From Pseudomonas sp. 31-12 (GTDB taxonomy: Bacteria; Pseudomonadota; Gammaproteobacteria; Pseudomonadales; Pseudomonadaceae): DNA of 64,000 nucleotides. The stretch spans positions 1,488,001 to 1,552,000 of the forward strand of contig NZ_CP029482.1 in the NCBI RefSeq assembly GCF_003151075.1, read 5' to 3'. Shown here in pieces: positions 47,717 to 55,249 of the stretch; within the stretch, counting starts at the first letter, position 1; every line of letters starts with the position of its first letter. Under the pieces are notes generated by a model, which saw nothing but the letters and a program-made list of their open reading frames with translations, searched no databases and was not told the DNA's origin. Position numbers and translations under genes: made by a program.

Positions 47717-48306
47717 TCAGAACCGCCGCGCAGTACCTGGTGCAACTGCGCAGTTTGCTGCCCAGCGGCCCGGCCTGGGATCCCGAGCGGGTGCCGGAAC
47801 TCGAAGAGGTCCTCAAAGGCGTTGCTCAGGAACTGGCTCGCCTCGACGCTCGCGCCGCCGACCTGCTTAACGAAATGGACCCGGCCGGCGTCAGCGAACT
47901 GGTGCCGGACTGGGAGCGAGTGATGAACCTGCCCGATCCGTGTCTTGGTGCCACGCCGCTGTTCGACGACCGACGACTTGCCGTGCGCCGTCGACTGCTC
48001 GCGGTCGGCAGCCAGGCCGTCAGCTACTACATCGAAATCGCCCGCACCCAAGGCTACCCGAACGCCACCATCACCGAACACGAAGCCCCGCGGATGGGCC
48101 GCGCGCGATTCAGCGCGGCGCATTTCGGTACCTGGGAGGCGCAGTTCATGTGGACGCTCAACACCGGTGGGCGATTGCTGCTGGGCCGACGCTTTGGCGC
48201 TAGTTACTGGGGGGAACGCTTCGGCATGAACCCGGGTTCTGCCCTGGAATGCCTGATCCATCGCAGTGCACCGGCGCATACCAAGGTGCACATCAATTAT
48301 GACTAA
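47707..48306 (+). CDS. Baseplate protein of the YmfQ/DUF2313 family (Mu gp48-like)
   Basis: A 199-residue protein starting MAVIRTAAQYLVQLRSLLPS with the DUF2313 pattern: SLLPSGPAWDPE, then DWERVMNLPDPCLG and RRRLLAVGSQAVSYYIEIAR. In Mu-like tails it follows gp47 and attaches fibres to the baseplate. A TTG at 47701 is an alternative start. A ribosome-binding site AAGGAG lies before the first fibre. Confidence 0.9.
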   Translation: MAVIRTAAQYLVQLRSLLPSGPAWDPERVPELEEVLKGVAQELARLDARAADLLNEMDPAGVSELVPDWERVMNLPDPCLGATPLFDDRRLAVRRRLLAVGSQAVSYYIEIARTQGYPNATITEHEAPRMGRARFSAAHFGTWEAQFMWTLNTGGRLLLGRRFGASYWGERFGMNPGSALECLIHRSAPAHTKVHINYD

Positions 48307-48317
48307 GGAGTAGTGGG

Positions 48318-49283
48318 ATGGATTACCCGAGCAGTGTGCCCAGCGCCGGGTTGGTGAATGGGAAGTTTGTTGATGAAGACCCGTTGGCCGGGACGCCGGG
48401 GTCGTTGATTCCGGCGAGCTGGGGGAATGGGGTTACTGAAGAAATATTGGGTGTAATTGGTGCTGCAAATCTTACGGCCACGGAAGGCAACAACAAGCAG
48501 TTGTTGGAAGCGATCAAAAAATTGCTGAGTGACGCTTCGAAGCGCTCTGGAATCCTTTCCGGACTGCTGGTGAATGCGAGTTTCTCGATTACCGTTGCCT
48601 CACAGACTGGAACCTTCAAGGCTGATGAGTTGAGCGTTCAATCGGCACCGAGTGGTGTGGGCTATCGGTTGCAGAACTTCAGCAAGGTTATCAATCTCGC
48701 TACTACCGGTGTGGGAGGGATGGATGTAGGGCCGGCACCGGTTAATGGTTATGTTGCGCTTTACGCTATCTATAATTCCGTCACCGGTGAACAGAATATT
48801 CTTGCTGTAAACAGTACGTCTACGATTGCACCTGGTGTGTACGGCGGCGGCAAAATGCCGAATGGCTATGACGCCTCGGCGTTGATCAGCGTCTGGGCAA
48901 CTGACGTATCAGGGAAGTTGAAAGTTGGTGCGCAGCGGGGGCGGAAAGTTTTCATACCGCTTTTTCAAGCCTTTAGGGGAACTGTTCTGCTGAATGCGTC
49001 ACCCTTGTCAATTGCAGGGGTTGTTCCTCCGAATGCATTTGAGATCAATGGAGAAATGATATTGCTTAACAATACTGGCGTATTGTCGTTCTTCAATATG
49101 GTATTGAGCACTAATGGCGGATTAGGACAGCAGATCACTTCTATTAAGCTCGATTCAGGAGGGTCGCTAGGTAGCAACTACTCAATGCCTGTGATTGCAC
49201 CTCAAACGATTACTATAACTTGCCAGAGTGATTCTACGGCTCCGGTTTTTGAAGTGTATATCGGCAGCTATTCATTCAGCTGA
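48318..49283 (+). CDS. Tail fibre protein, copy 1 (receptor binding)
   Basis: A 321-residue fibre. The N-terminal baseplate anchor (about 1-70: SVPSAGLVNGKFVDEDPLAG, then ASWGNGVTEEIL) is nearly the same as in the second fibre. The remaining 250 residues are beta-rich, Ser/Gly/Asn-rich and unlike copy 2, consistent with a target-specific tip. The C-terminal two-thirds is AT-richer than its neighbours, a sign of transfer. It binds surface receptors, probably LPS, on competitor strains; that target is inferred from the family. Confidence 0.88.
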   Translation: MDYPSSVPSAGLVNGKFVDEDPLAGTPGSLIPASWGNGVTEEILGVIGAANLTATEGNNKQLLEAIKKLLSDASKRSGILSGLLVNASFSITVASQTGTFKADELSVQSAPSGVGYRLQNFSKVINLATTGVGGMDVGPAPVNGYVALYAIYNSVTGEQNILAVNSTSTIAPGVYGGGKMPNGYDASALISVWATDVSGKLKVGAQRGRKVFIPLFQAFRGTVLLNASPLSIAGVVPPNAFEINGEMILLNNTGVLSFFNMVLSTNGGLGQQITSIKLDSGGSLGSNYSMPVIAPQTITITCQSDSTAPVFEVYIGSYSFS

Positions 49284-49296
49284 GCAGGAGTGTGTT

Positions 49297-49518
49297 ATGG
49301 ATGTGATCAATGTTCAGTTCGACAGTGAAGAAAGAAAAGTTGTTGTTGCGGAGTTTTCTTCTGTGCAAGATACGAGCTTCTGGCCAAATCAGGGTGCCGT
49401 TTCAATAGATGATGAAAGGTATAAGGACTTCAAGGAAAAAACGAGAAGCAACATCAGCTCCGCCCCGTCCACTTCAACGCCCGCCCTCAAGCGGGCGTTT
49501 TCATTTCTGCGTTCTTAG
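49297..49518 (+). CDS. Small hypothetical protein, probably a truncated fibre assembly chaperone
   Basis: A 73-residue frame starting MDVINVQFDSEERKVVVAEF with a good ribosome-binding site (CAGGAG at 49285-49290). The N-terminal part (through WPNQGAVSIDDERYKDF) looks like the start of a fibre chaperone of Pseudomonas tails. The last 14 codons read through a terminator-shaped hairpin, so the original 3' end seems lost. I consider it a relic that may still be translated; other functions cannot be excluded. Confidence 0.6.
   Translation: MDVINVQFDSEERKVVVAEFSSVQDTSFWPNQGAVSIDDERYKDFKEKTRSNISSAPSTSTPALKRAFSFLRS
49475..49514 (+). repeat. 40-nt repeat, copy A (terminator-shaped; related to endolysin 5' region)
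   Basis: 36 of 40 bases match 50838-50877 in the endolysin gene. The copy contains AACGCCCGC/GCGGGCGTT (49476-49484 and 49491-49499) followed by four T, so it can also act as a terminator. In one frame it encodes NARPQAGVFISAF, against NARTQAGVFISAF in the endolysin. Confidence 0.7.
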
Positions 49519-49561
49519 TTTCGGCATTGTTATGACAATTCGAAACTCCATGGAGTAAATA

Positions 49562-50188
49562 ATGGATTACCCAAATAGTGTTCCCAGCGCAGGGCTGGTG
49601 AATGGAAAGTTTGTCGACGAAAACCCCCTGGCCGGGACGCCGGGATCGTTGATTCCGGCGAGTTGGGGCAACTCGGTGACTGAAGAGATTTTGACAGTTA
49701 TTAGAGCCGGAGCGTTAACACCATCGGAGGGTGATGACAGTCAGTTGAAGCAAGCTATCTCAAAATTGATATCCGATAAGGTGCCAGGATCTGCTTCCGA
49801 GTTGATCTCGGGTGTACTGAAGTTAGCGACTCAGGCTCAAGTCACTGCCGGTACTGATGACGCTACTGCGATAACGCCGAAGAAGCTGAAGTCGGGTTTT
49901 ACACTGTATGTCAACTCGTACGGGAATATCGGGTATTTAGCGTTTCCGTCATGGTTGGGTGGTTTTGTGATCCAGTGGGGGGCGATTAACAGTCTTGCAA
50001 CCGACGTGATAACCACATTGCCAGTGAGTTTCAATAGCCAGTTCATGTCAGTCGTTGTTTGTAATGGCTACACAGCGAGCTCTGGTTCGATTGGCTATGT
50101 GGCGGCGTCGCCTTATACCCAAGGGTCGTTTGTGTCCCGAGGCTCCAGTCCGTCGTTAGGCGGCAATTTTATTGCGTTGGGCAGGTAA
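49562..50188 (+). CDS. Tail fibre protein, copy 2 (receptor binding)
   Basis: A 208-residue second fibre with the same anchor as copy 1 (SVPSAGLVNGKFVDENPLAG) but a different, shorter tip. It includes ATQAQVTAGTDDATAITPKK, a knob-repeat-like segment common in Pseudomonas and Mu-type fibres, and ends GGNFIALGR. A matching fibre assembly gene follows, so this copy is likely the functional partner of that chaperone. AT-rich like copy 1. Confidence 0.88.
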   Translation: MDYPNSVPSAGLVNGKFVDENPLAGTPGSLIPASWGNSVTEEILTVIRAGALTPSEGDDSQLKQAISKLISDKVPGSASELISGVLKLATQAQVTAGTDDATAITPKKLKSGFTLYVNSYGNIGYLAFPSWLGGFVIQWGAINSLATDVITTLPVSFNSQFMSVVVCNGYTASSGSIGYVAASPYTQGSFVSRGSSPSLGGNFIALGR

Positions 50189-50194
50189 ACAATC

Positions 50195-50677
50195 ATGAAG
50201 ATTTATTGGAGCAGTTCAGCAAGAAGTTTCTTTGATTCACGAATCAATACGGTATTGCCACACGATGCCGTTGAAATCTCCAGCGAGCATCGCGACCAGT
50301 TGCTGGCAGGAGAGCAGCGAAACGGCCGGATCGTGGCAGACGTTGATGGCCGACCGATGCTTGAGGAGTCCCCTGATCGAGCATCTGAATTCGAAGCAGG
50401 CGTTGAACGGACATGGCGGGATGCACGACTCCTTGAGACAGATGCAATCGTCGCGCGTCATCGGGATCAGTTAGAGGCTGGCCTCGAAACCACACTGTCA
50501 ACGGCAGGGTATGAGGCATTGCAGGCCTATCGACTTGCATTGCGAAACTGGCCGGCATCGCATGGCTTCCCTTCGATGGCCAACCGGCCAGTTTTGATGG
50601 CTGAAGAACAAGCGGTCCCTGTTAGAAAGAAGAGAGTCAGGAAGCCAGCCCGGTCAAAAGCATCATCCAGTGCTTGA
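50195..50677 (+). CDS. Tail fibre assembly chaperone (Tfa family)
   Basis: A 160-residue protein. The N-terminal segment MKIYWSSSARSFFDSRINTV is followed by a helical region with RHRDQLEAGLETTLSTAGYE and YRLALRNWP, the C-terminal pattern of Caudo_TAP/Tfa proteins that help trimerise fibre tips. A Lys/Arg-rich tail follows. It lies six bases after fibre 2. The gene-specific match to fibre 2 rather than fibre 1 is inferred from adjacency. Confidence 0.85.
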   Translation: MKIYWSSSARSFFDSRINTVLPHDAVEISSEHRDQLLAGEQRNGRIVADVDGRPMLEESPDRASEFEAGVERTWRDARLLETDAIVARHRDQLEAGLETTLSTAGYEALQAYRLALRNWPASHGFPSMANRPVLMAEEQAVPVRKKRVRKPARSKASSSA

Positions 50678-50799
50678 ATAGGGCTTTGAGTGAAGAGCCT
50701 TGGGTTGTGCAGTGGTGTAGCGTGCCGCTCGCTCAAGGCACTGACACAAAAACTGCTCTCACTTTTTTGAGCCAATCAACAGTAAGTCGAGGACGTGTC

Positions 50800-51363
50800 A
50801 TGCCGCTAACTGAAGGGCAACTGCTGAAGATCTTGCCCAACGCCCGCACCCAAGCGGGCGTTTTCATTTCCGCTTTCAACAAAGCCATGCTTCGTTTCAG
50901 CATCAACACCCCGAAACGCGCCGCCGCCTTCCTTGCGCAAGTCGGTCATGAGTCGGGGCAATTGCAGTACGTGCGTGAACTCGGCAGCGAGCAATACTTG
51001 AGCAAGTACGACACCGGCACGTTGGCTATACGTCTGGGCAATACACCCGAGGCCGACGGCGACGGCCAGAAGTACCGCGGCCGAGGCCTGATCCAGATCA
51101 CCGGTCGCGACAATTACCGCCAATGCAGCCTCGGACTGTTCGGCGATGACCGTTTGTTGTTTTTGCCTGAACTGCTGGAAAAGCCCCAATGGGCCGCCGA
51201 GTCAGCCGCCTGGTTCTGGCAACAAAACGGCCTGAACGAACTGGCCGATCGCGACCAGTTCAACAGCATCACCCGCCGCATCAATGGCGGCCTGAACGGT
51301 TTGCAGGATCGCTTGCAACTCTGGGCGCGGGCGAGGGCGGTGTTATGCCAGCCCTCGGTCTGA
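50800..51363 (+). CDS. Endolysin, GH19 chitinase-like glycoside hydrolase
   Basis: A 187-residue muramidase-type endolysin that degrades peptidoglycan to release particles. Family features are FLAQVGHESGQLQYVRELGS with the catalytic Glu, YRGRGLIQITGRDNYRQCS and FNSITRRINGGLNGLQDR. There is no signal peptide, so it depends on the holin. The start at ATG 50800 has CGAGGA upstream; the frame extends 42 codons further but without homology. Codons 13-21 form a terminator-shaped hairpin. Confidence 0.92.
   Translation: MPLTEGQLLKILPNARTQAGVFISAFNKAMLRFSINTPKRAAAFLAQVGHESGQLQYVRELGSEQYLSKYDTGTLAIRLGNTPEADGDGQKYRGRGLIQITGRDNYRQCSLGLFGDDRLLFLPELLEKPQWAAESAAWFWQQNGLNELADRDQFNSITRRINGGLNGLQDRLQLWARARAVLCQPSV
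50838..50877 (+). repeat. 40-nt repeat, copy B (within endolysin coding sequence)
   Basis: The counterpart of copy A at 49475-49514. It encodes part of the conserved endolysin N terminus (NARTQAGVFISAF) and contains the perfect stem AACGCCCGC/GCGGGCGTT followed by TTTC. Confidence 0.7.
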
Positions 51364-51881
51364 TGCCGGTTAATTACCAGGCAATCGGCCTTGTTGTGTT
51401 ACTGGCGGTGTTGGTCGGCGGTTCGGCCGCGCTGGCCTGGCAATTTCAGGATTGGCGTTATGGCCGACAACTCGCGGAACAGGCCCGGCTGCATGCCGAT
51501 GCACTGAATCAGTTGACGCTGGCCGCCGCAACGCAGCAACAGGCCGAGCAGGACAAGCGTCTGGCGCTGGAGCAGCGTCTGTCAGCCAGTGAACAAACCC
51601 ATTACCGAGCGCTTAGCGATGCCCGACGTGATCAAGGTCGCCTGCGCGATCGTCTTGCCACTGCTGATGTGCGCTTGTCAGTCCTCCTCGATGCCTATGA
51701 CGCTGCCTCAGGCTGTTCAATGTCTGCCACCTCTGGCGCCGGCGGCGTGGATCATGGAGCGGCGCGAGCCCGACTTGACCCGGCGCATGCTCAACGAATT
51801 ATCGCCATCACCGATGCCGGCGACAGCGGACTGATTGCCTTGCAGGCCTGCCAGGCCTATGTCAGAGCCGTCGCGCGCTAA
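51345..51881 (+). CDS. Rz-like i-spanin
   Basis: A 178-residue inner-membrane spanin subunit. It has one N-terminal membrane helix (AIGLVVLLAVLVGGSAALAW, about residues 11-30) and a long Gln/Ala/Arg-rich periplasmic coiled coil (about 35-115), followed by a C-terminal part. It fuses inner and outer membranes with Rz1 at the last step of lysis. I chose ATG 51345 with GAGGG upstream; ATG 51363, overlapping the endolysin stop, is an alternative. Confidence 0.85.
   Translation: MPALGLMPVNYQAIGLVVLLAVLVGGSAALAWQFQDWRYGRQLAEQARLHADALNQLTLAAATQQQAEQDKRLALEQRLSASEQTHYRALSDARRDQGRLRDRLATADVRLSVLLDAYDAASGCSMSATSGAGGVDHGAARARLDPAHAQRIIAITDAGDSGLIALQACQAYVRAVAR
51619..51834 (+). CDS. Rz1-like o-spanin lipoprotein, nested in Rz in another frame
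   Basis: A 71-residue frame embedded in the Rz gene. It has a signal peptide and lipobox ending LLMCAC (lipidated Cys20), then a short Pro-containing mature part with LPPLAPAAWIMERREPDL. Nested Rz/Rz1 genes are the standard spanin layout in phages and tailocins. The lipobox and Pro-rich linker make a chance frame unlikely. Confidence 0.85.
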   Translation: MPDVIKVACAIVLPLLMCACQSSSMPMTLPQAVQCLPPLAPAAWIMERREPDLTRRMLNELSPSPMPATAD

Positions 51882-51961
51882 CATTTTGATCGATCCTGCG
51901 CCTTGCAAGCGCAATCTGCTCGTGTACGGTAGTGCTCATTCCGCTCGCTCAGGAGATGACC

Positions 51962-52462
51962 GTGAAAGAAATCACTCAACTGGCCGCTGAACTTGGCAGG
52001 CGCTTGCAGGTTCTCAACGCCCACGTCACTGCGGCCGAGTCCTGTACCGGCGGCGGGATCTCGGAAGCGATCACTCGCATTCCGGGGAGTTCGGCGTGGT
52101 TCGAGGCCGGTTATGTGACGTATTCCAACCGGCAGAAAACCGAGCAGTTGAACGTGCCTCCCGAATTGTTCCCAGCGGTAGGCGCGGTCAGTCGAGAGGT
52201 GGTCGAGGCGATGGTTCGCGGCGCTCAGGAAAAAAGCCAGGCGCATTTTGCCGTGGCGGTCAGCGGTGTGGCCGGCCCGGATGGCGGGTCGCCGAACAAA
52301 CCGGTCGGCACGGTCTGGCTGGCCTGGGGCGTCGGTGAGCAGGTGTTCAGCGAGGTGCAGCACTTCGCCGGTAACCGCGATGAGGTCCGCCGACAAACGG
52401 TTAAGGCCGCGCTAGAGGGGCTGCTGCGCCATGCCGCTGGAGAAATCTCAAATCAGGGGTAG
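51962..52462 (+). CDS. pncC: Nicotinamide-nucleotide amidohydrolase PncC (CinA C-terminal domain)
   Basis: A 166-residue single-domain CinA-C protein that deamidates NMN to NaMN in NAD recycling. Key segments are [20 protein letters not shown], with the catalytic Ser, and [20 protein letters not shown]. The AGGAG at 51951-51955 is well spaced for GTG 51962; ATG 51956 would start right against it and is less likely. It is the right border of the tailocin locus and lies upstream of recA, as in other Pseudomonas. Confidence 0.94.
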   Translation: MKEITQLAAELGRRLQVLNAHVTAAESCTGGGISEAITRIPGSSAWFEAGYVTYSNRQKTEQLNVPPELFPAVGAVSREVVEAMVRGAQEKSQAHFAVAVSGVAGPDGGSPNKPVGTVWLAWGVGEQVFSEVQHFAGNRDEVRRQTVKAALEGLLRHAAGEISNQG

Positions 52463-52489
52463 GCGATCCTGAAACGCTGTGGAATAATA

Positions 52490-52505
52490 CTGGCTACTTA
52501 TACAG
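52490..52505 (+). promoter_or_regulatory. LexA (SOS) box upstream of recA
   Basis: CTG-N10-CAG (CTGGCTACTTATACAG) lies 41 bases before the recA start. It matches the LexA consensus spacing, so recA is SOS-induced. Confidence 0.8.
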
Positions 52506-52545
52506 GTGTTGGCCGTCAGGCCTTATTGATTACGTGAGGACTTTA

Positions 52546-53598
52546 ATGGACGACAACAAGAAGAAAGCCTTGGCTGCGGCCCTGGGTCAGATCGAACGTC
52601 AATTCGGCAAGGGTGCCGTAATGCGTATGGGCGATCAGGACCGTCAGGCGATCCCGGCTATCTCCACTGGCTCTCTGGGTCTGGACATCGCGCTCGGCAT
52701 TGGCGGCCTGCCGAAAGGCCGTATCGTTGAAATCTACGGTCCTGAATCCTCCGGTAAAACCACGCTGACTTTGTCGGTGATCGCCCAGGCTCAAAAAGCC
52801 GGCGCGACCTGCGCATTCGTCGACGCTGAACACGCCCTCGACCCTGAATACGCCGGCAAACTGGGCGTCAACGTCGACGACCTGCTGGTTTCCCAGCCGG
52901 ACACCGGCGAGCAGGCCCTGGAAATCACCGACATGCTGGTGCGTTCCAACGCCGTTGACGTGATCATCGTCGACTCCGTGGCCGCGCTGGTTCCGAAGGC
53001 TGAAATCGAAGGCGAGATGGGTGACATGCACGTGGGCCTGCAAGCCCGTCTGATGTCCCAAGCGCTGCGTAAAATCACCGGTAACATCAAGAACGCCAAC
53101 TGCCTGGTGATCTTCATCAACCAGATCCGCATGAAAATCGGCGTGATGTTCGGCAGCCCGGAAACCACCACCGGTGGTAACGCGCTGAAGTTCTACGCTT
53201 CGGTTCGTCTGGACATCCGTCGTACTGGCGCGGTGAAAGAAGGTGATGAAGTCGTCGGTAGCGAAACCCGCGTCAAAGTCGTCAAGAACAAGGTGGCTTC
53301 GCCGTTCCGTCAGGCCGAGTTCCAGATTCTTTACGGCAAGGGCATCTACCTCAACGGCGAGATGATCGACTTGGGCGTGCTGCACGGTTTTGTTGAGAAG
53401 TCCGGTGCCTGGTATGCCTATGAAGGCACCAAGATCGGTCAGGGCAAGGCCAACTCGGCCAAGTTCCTGGCAGACAATCCGGAAATCGCCGCCAAGCTCG
53501 AGAAGCAACTGCGTGACAAGCTGCTGACCCCGGCGCCGGACGTCAAAGCATCGCCAGTCAAAGAGACGGCTGATGACCTGGCTGACGCTGATATCTGA
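52546..53598 (+). CDS. recA: Recombinase RecA
   Basis: RecA forms filaments on single-stranded DNA for recombination and stimulates self-cleavage of LexA and of S24-type repressors such as the tailocin repressor here. The protein is 350 residues from ATG 52546 ([20 protein letters not shown]), preceded by GTGAGGA. Walker A is GPESSGKT (65-72), and the [19 protein letters not shown] and [18 protein letters not shown] segments are present. The frame's earlier start at 52534 adds four residues and is not used. Confidence 0.98.
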   Translation: MDDNKKKALAAALGQIERQFGKGAVMRMGDQDRQAIPAISTGSLGLDIALGIGGLPKGRIVEIYGPESSGKTTLTLSVIAQAQKAGATCAFVDAEHALDPEYAGKLGVNVDDLLVSQPDTGEQALEITDMLVRSNAVDVIIVDSVAALVPKAEIEGEMGDMHVGLQARLMSQALRKITGNIKNANCLVIFINQIRMKIGVMFGSPETTTGGNALKFYASVRLDIRRTGAVKEGDEVVGSETRVKVVKNKVASPFRQAEFQILYGKGIYLNGEMIDLGVLHGFVEKSGAWYAYEGTKIGQGKANSAKFLADNPEIAAKLEKQLRDKLLTPAPDVKASPVKETADDLADADI

Positions 53599-53606
53599 TT
53601 GATCCG

Positions 53607-54074
53607 ATGACCGCCGTACTCGATACACTCGTCGCGGTGCGGCGAACCGCCATGGACCTGCTCGCGCGACGCGAGCATGGTCGAGTCGAGCTGACGCGTA
53701 AACTGCGTCAGCGCGGCGCTCTCCCTGAAATGATCGACACTGCACTCGACCGGCTGGCGGAAGAGGGCCTGCTGTCCGAAGCCCGTTACCTCGAAAGCTT
53801 TGTTTCCTACCGTGCTCGCTCCGGATACGGCCCTTTGCGTATTCGCGAAGAACTGAGCCAGCGCGGCCTGCAACGTAACGACATCGAGCTCGCCTTGCGC
53901 GAGAGCGGTATCAACTGGCAGGAACAACTGGAAGAGACCTGGCGACGCAAATTTGCCGGGCATCTGCCGATAGACGTCCGGGAACGCGCCAAGCAAGGGC
54001 GTTTCCTGAGTTATCGGGGATACTCCATGGAAATGATCGGCCGCTTGTTCAGCGGTCGAGGAATGGATGATTAA
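53607..54074 (+). CDS. recX: Regulatory protein RecX
   Basis: RecX binds RecA filaments and limits their activity. The protein is 155 residues made of three-helix repeats: [35 protein letters not shown] and [20 protein letters not shown]. It begins eight bases after recA and ends before a strong terminator, so recA-recX are one transcription unit. Confidence 0.95.
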   Translation: MTAVLDTLVAVRRTAMDLLARREHGRVELTRKLRQRGALPEMIDTALDRLAEEGLLSEARYLESFVSYRARSGYGPLRIREELSQRGLQRNDIELALRESGINWQEQLEETWRRKFAGHLPIDVRERAKQGRFLSYRGYSMEMIGRLFSGRGMDD

Positions 54075-54075
54075 T

Positions 54076-54115
54076 AAAAACGGCCCGCTATTTCGATAGC
54101 GGGCCGTTTTTTTTT
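54076..54115 (+). terminator. Intrinsic terminator of recA-recX
   Basis: AAAACGGCCCGCTAT (from 54077) and ATAGCGGGCCGTTTT form a 15-bp stem with a long T-run. It also lies just before the convergent LOG gene and may serve both. Confidence 0.9.
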
Positions 54116-54130
54116 TGCCTCGATTTTGCC

Positions 54131-55249
54131 TCACGTCACCTTGGACGGTTCTCGCGTGCGCTGTTGCGCCTGGGGTTTGGAATGGGCCCAGTTTTCCGGC
54201 AGGTTGATGTAGTCCACCAGCTCCCGCAGGCGCCCATGATCCCTGGCGTTGAAGTTGAAGGCCAGTCGTGCCAGATGACTGAACTGCGCGTCATCGTGCT
54301 CCTCGCCGCTATAGGCATGCTGATGAAAGTGATCGCTCAGGCACAGGTCGGCGAACGTTTCCTGCATGACTTCGAGCGCCTGATCGCTGAGCTTGTGGTT
54401 CATGCGGATCACGAACTGGTGCTTGAGCCAGCGACTGGAGTGGAAGTTGCCGTAGAACTGATTGATCTGCTCCACCGCTTCTTCGGCGCTGTAGACCAGG
54501 CTCACAAGCTTCATGTCGGTCGACAGGATGTAGCGATTTTCCTCCAATTGATGGTGAATGAAGTCCAGCGCGCCTTGCCAGAACTTGCCGCCCGGCGCGT
54601 CCAGCAGCACCACCGGCACCAATGGGCTTTTGCCGGTCTGAATCAACGTCAACACTTCGAGCGCTTCATCCAGGGTGCCGAAACCGCCCGGGCACAGGAC
54701 CAGCGCATCGGCTTCTTTGACGAAGAACAACTTGCGGGTAAAGAAGAAATGGAAGGGCAGCAGGTTGCCTGTGCCCTGGACGGTGGGATTGGCATGCTGC
54801 TCGAAGGGCAGGGTGATATTGAACCCCAGACTGTGTTCCAGGCCGGCACCTTCATGGGCCGCCGCCATGATGCCGCCACCGGCTCCGGTGATGACCATCA
54901 GGTCCGAGCGCGCCAGTGCGGCGCCGAGTTCCCGGGCCAGGCCATACAGCGGGTGTTCGATCGGCGTGCGCGCCGAGCCGAAAACCGTGACCTTGCGTCG
55001 TCCCCTGAACTGCTCGAGCACGCGGAATGCATGTTCCAGTTCGCGCAGGGCTTGAAGGGTGATCTTGGCATTCCAGCGGTTGTGATCTTCCTGGGCCATG
55101 CGCAGCACGGTCAGGATCATGTCGCGGTAAATCGGGATGTTCGGGCTGTTGGGTGAAACCAGGTTGAGTTGCTCTTCGACCTTGCTGATGAGGTCGTGGC
55201 CGCTTTCTTCGAAATGACGGCTCAGGAGGTCATTCGGTTGGTAAGGCAT
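54131..55249 (-). CDS. LOG-family (Rossmann-fold nucleotide-binding) protein
   Basis: A 372-residue protein of the lysine-decarboxylase-like/LOG family. Motifs are VFGSARTPIEHPLYG, ITGAGGGIMAAAHEGAG and the active-site LCPGGFGTLDEALEVLTLIQ (PGGxGTxxE, about residues 185-205). Family members hydrolyse the N-glycosidic bond of nucleoside 5'-monophosphates; its own substrate is not evident. The N-terminal about 80 residues and the C-terminal extension (about 290-372) are longer than in minimal LOG proteins. The start at 55249 has GGAGAAG upstream. Confidence 0.85.
   Translation of the reverse strand: MPYQPNDLLSRHFEESGHDLISKVEEQLNLVSPNSPNIPIYRDMILTVLRMAQEDHNRWNAKITLQALRELEHAFRVLEQFRGRRKVTVFGSARTPIEHPLYGLARELGAALARSDLMVITGAGGGIMAAAHEGAGLEHSLGFNITLPFEQHANPTVQGTGNLLPFHFFFTRKLFFVKEADALVLCPGGFGTLDEALEVLTLIQTGKSPLVPVVLLDAPGGKFWQGALDFIHHQLEENRYILSTDMKLVSLVYSAEEAVEQINQFYGNFHSSRWLKHQFVIRMNHKLSDQALEVMQETFADLCLSDHFHQHAYSGEEHDDAQFSHLARLAFNFNARDHGRLRELVDYINLPENWAHSKPQAQQRTREPSKVT

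Noticed and set aside
36813..51881. Prophage interpretation of the tail cluster
   Set aside because: No integrase, terminase, portal, capsid or replication gene, and no flanking attachment repeats were seen; a tailocin explains all genes.
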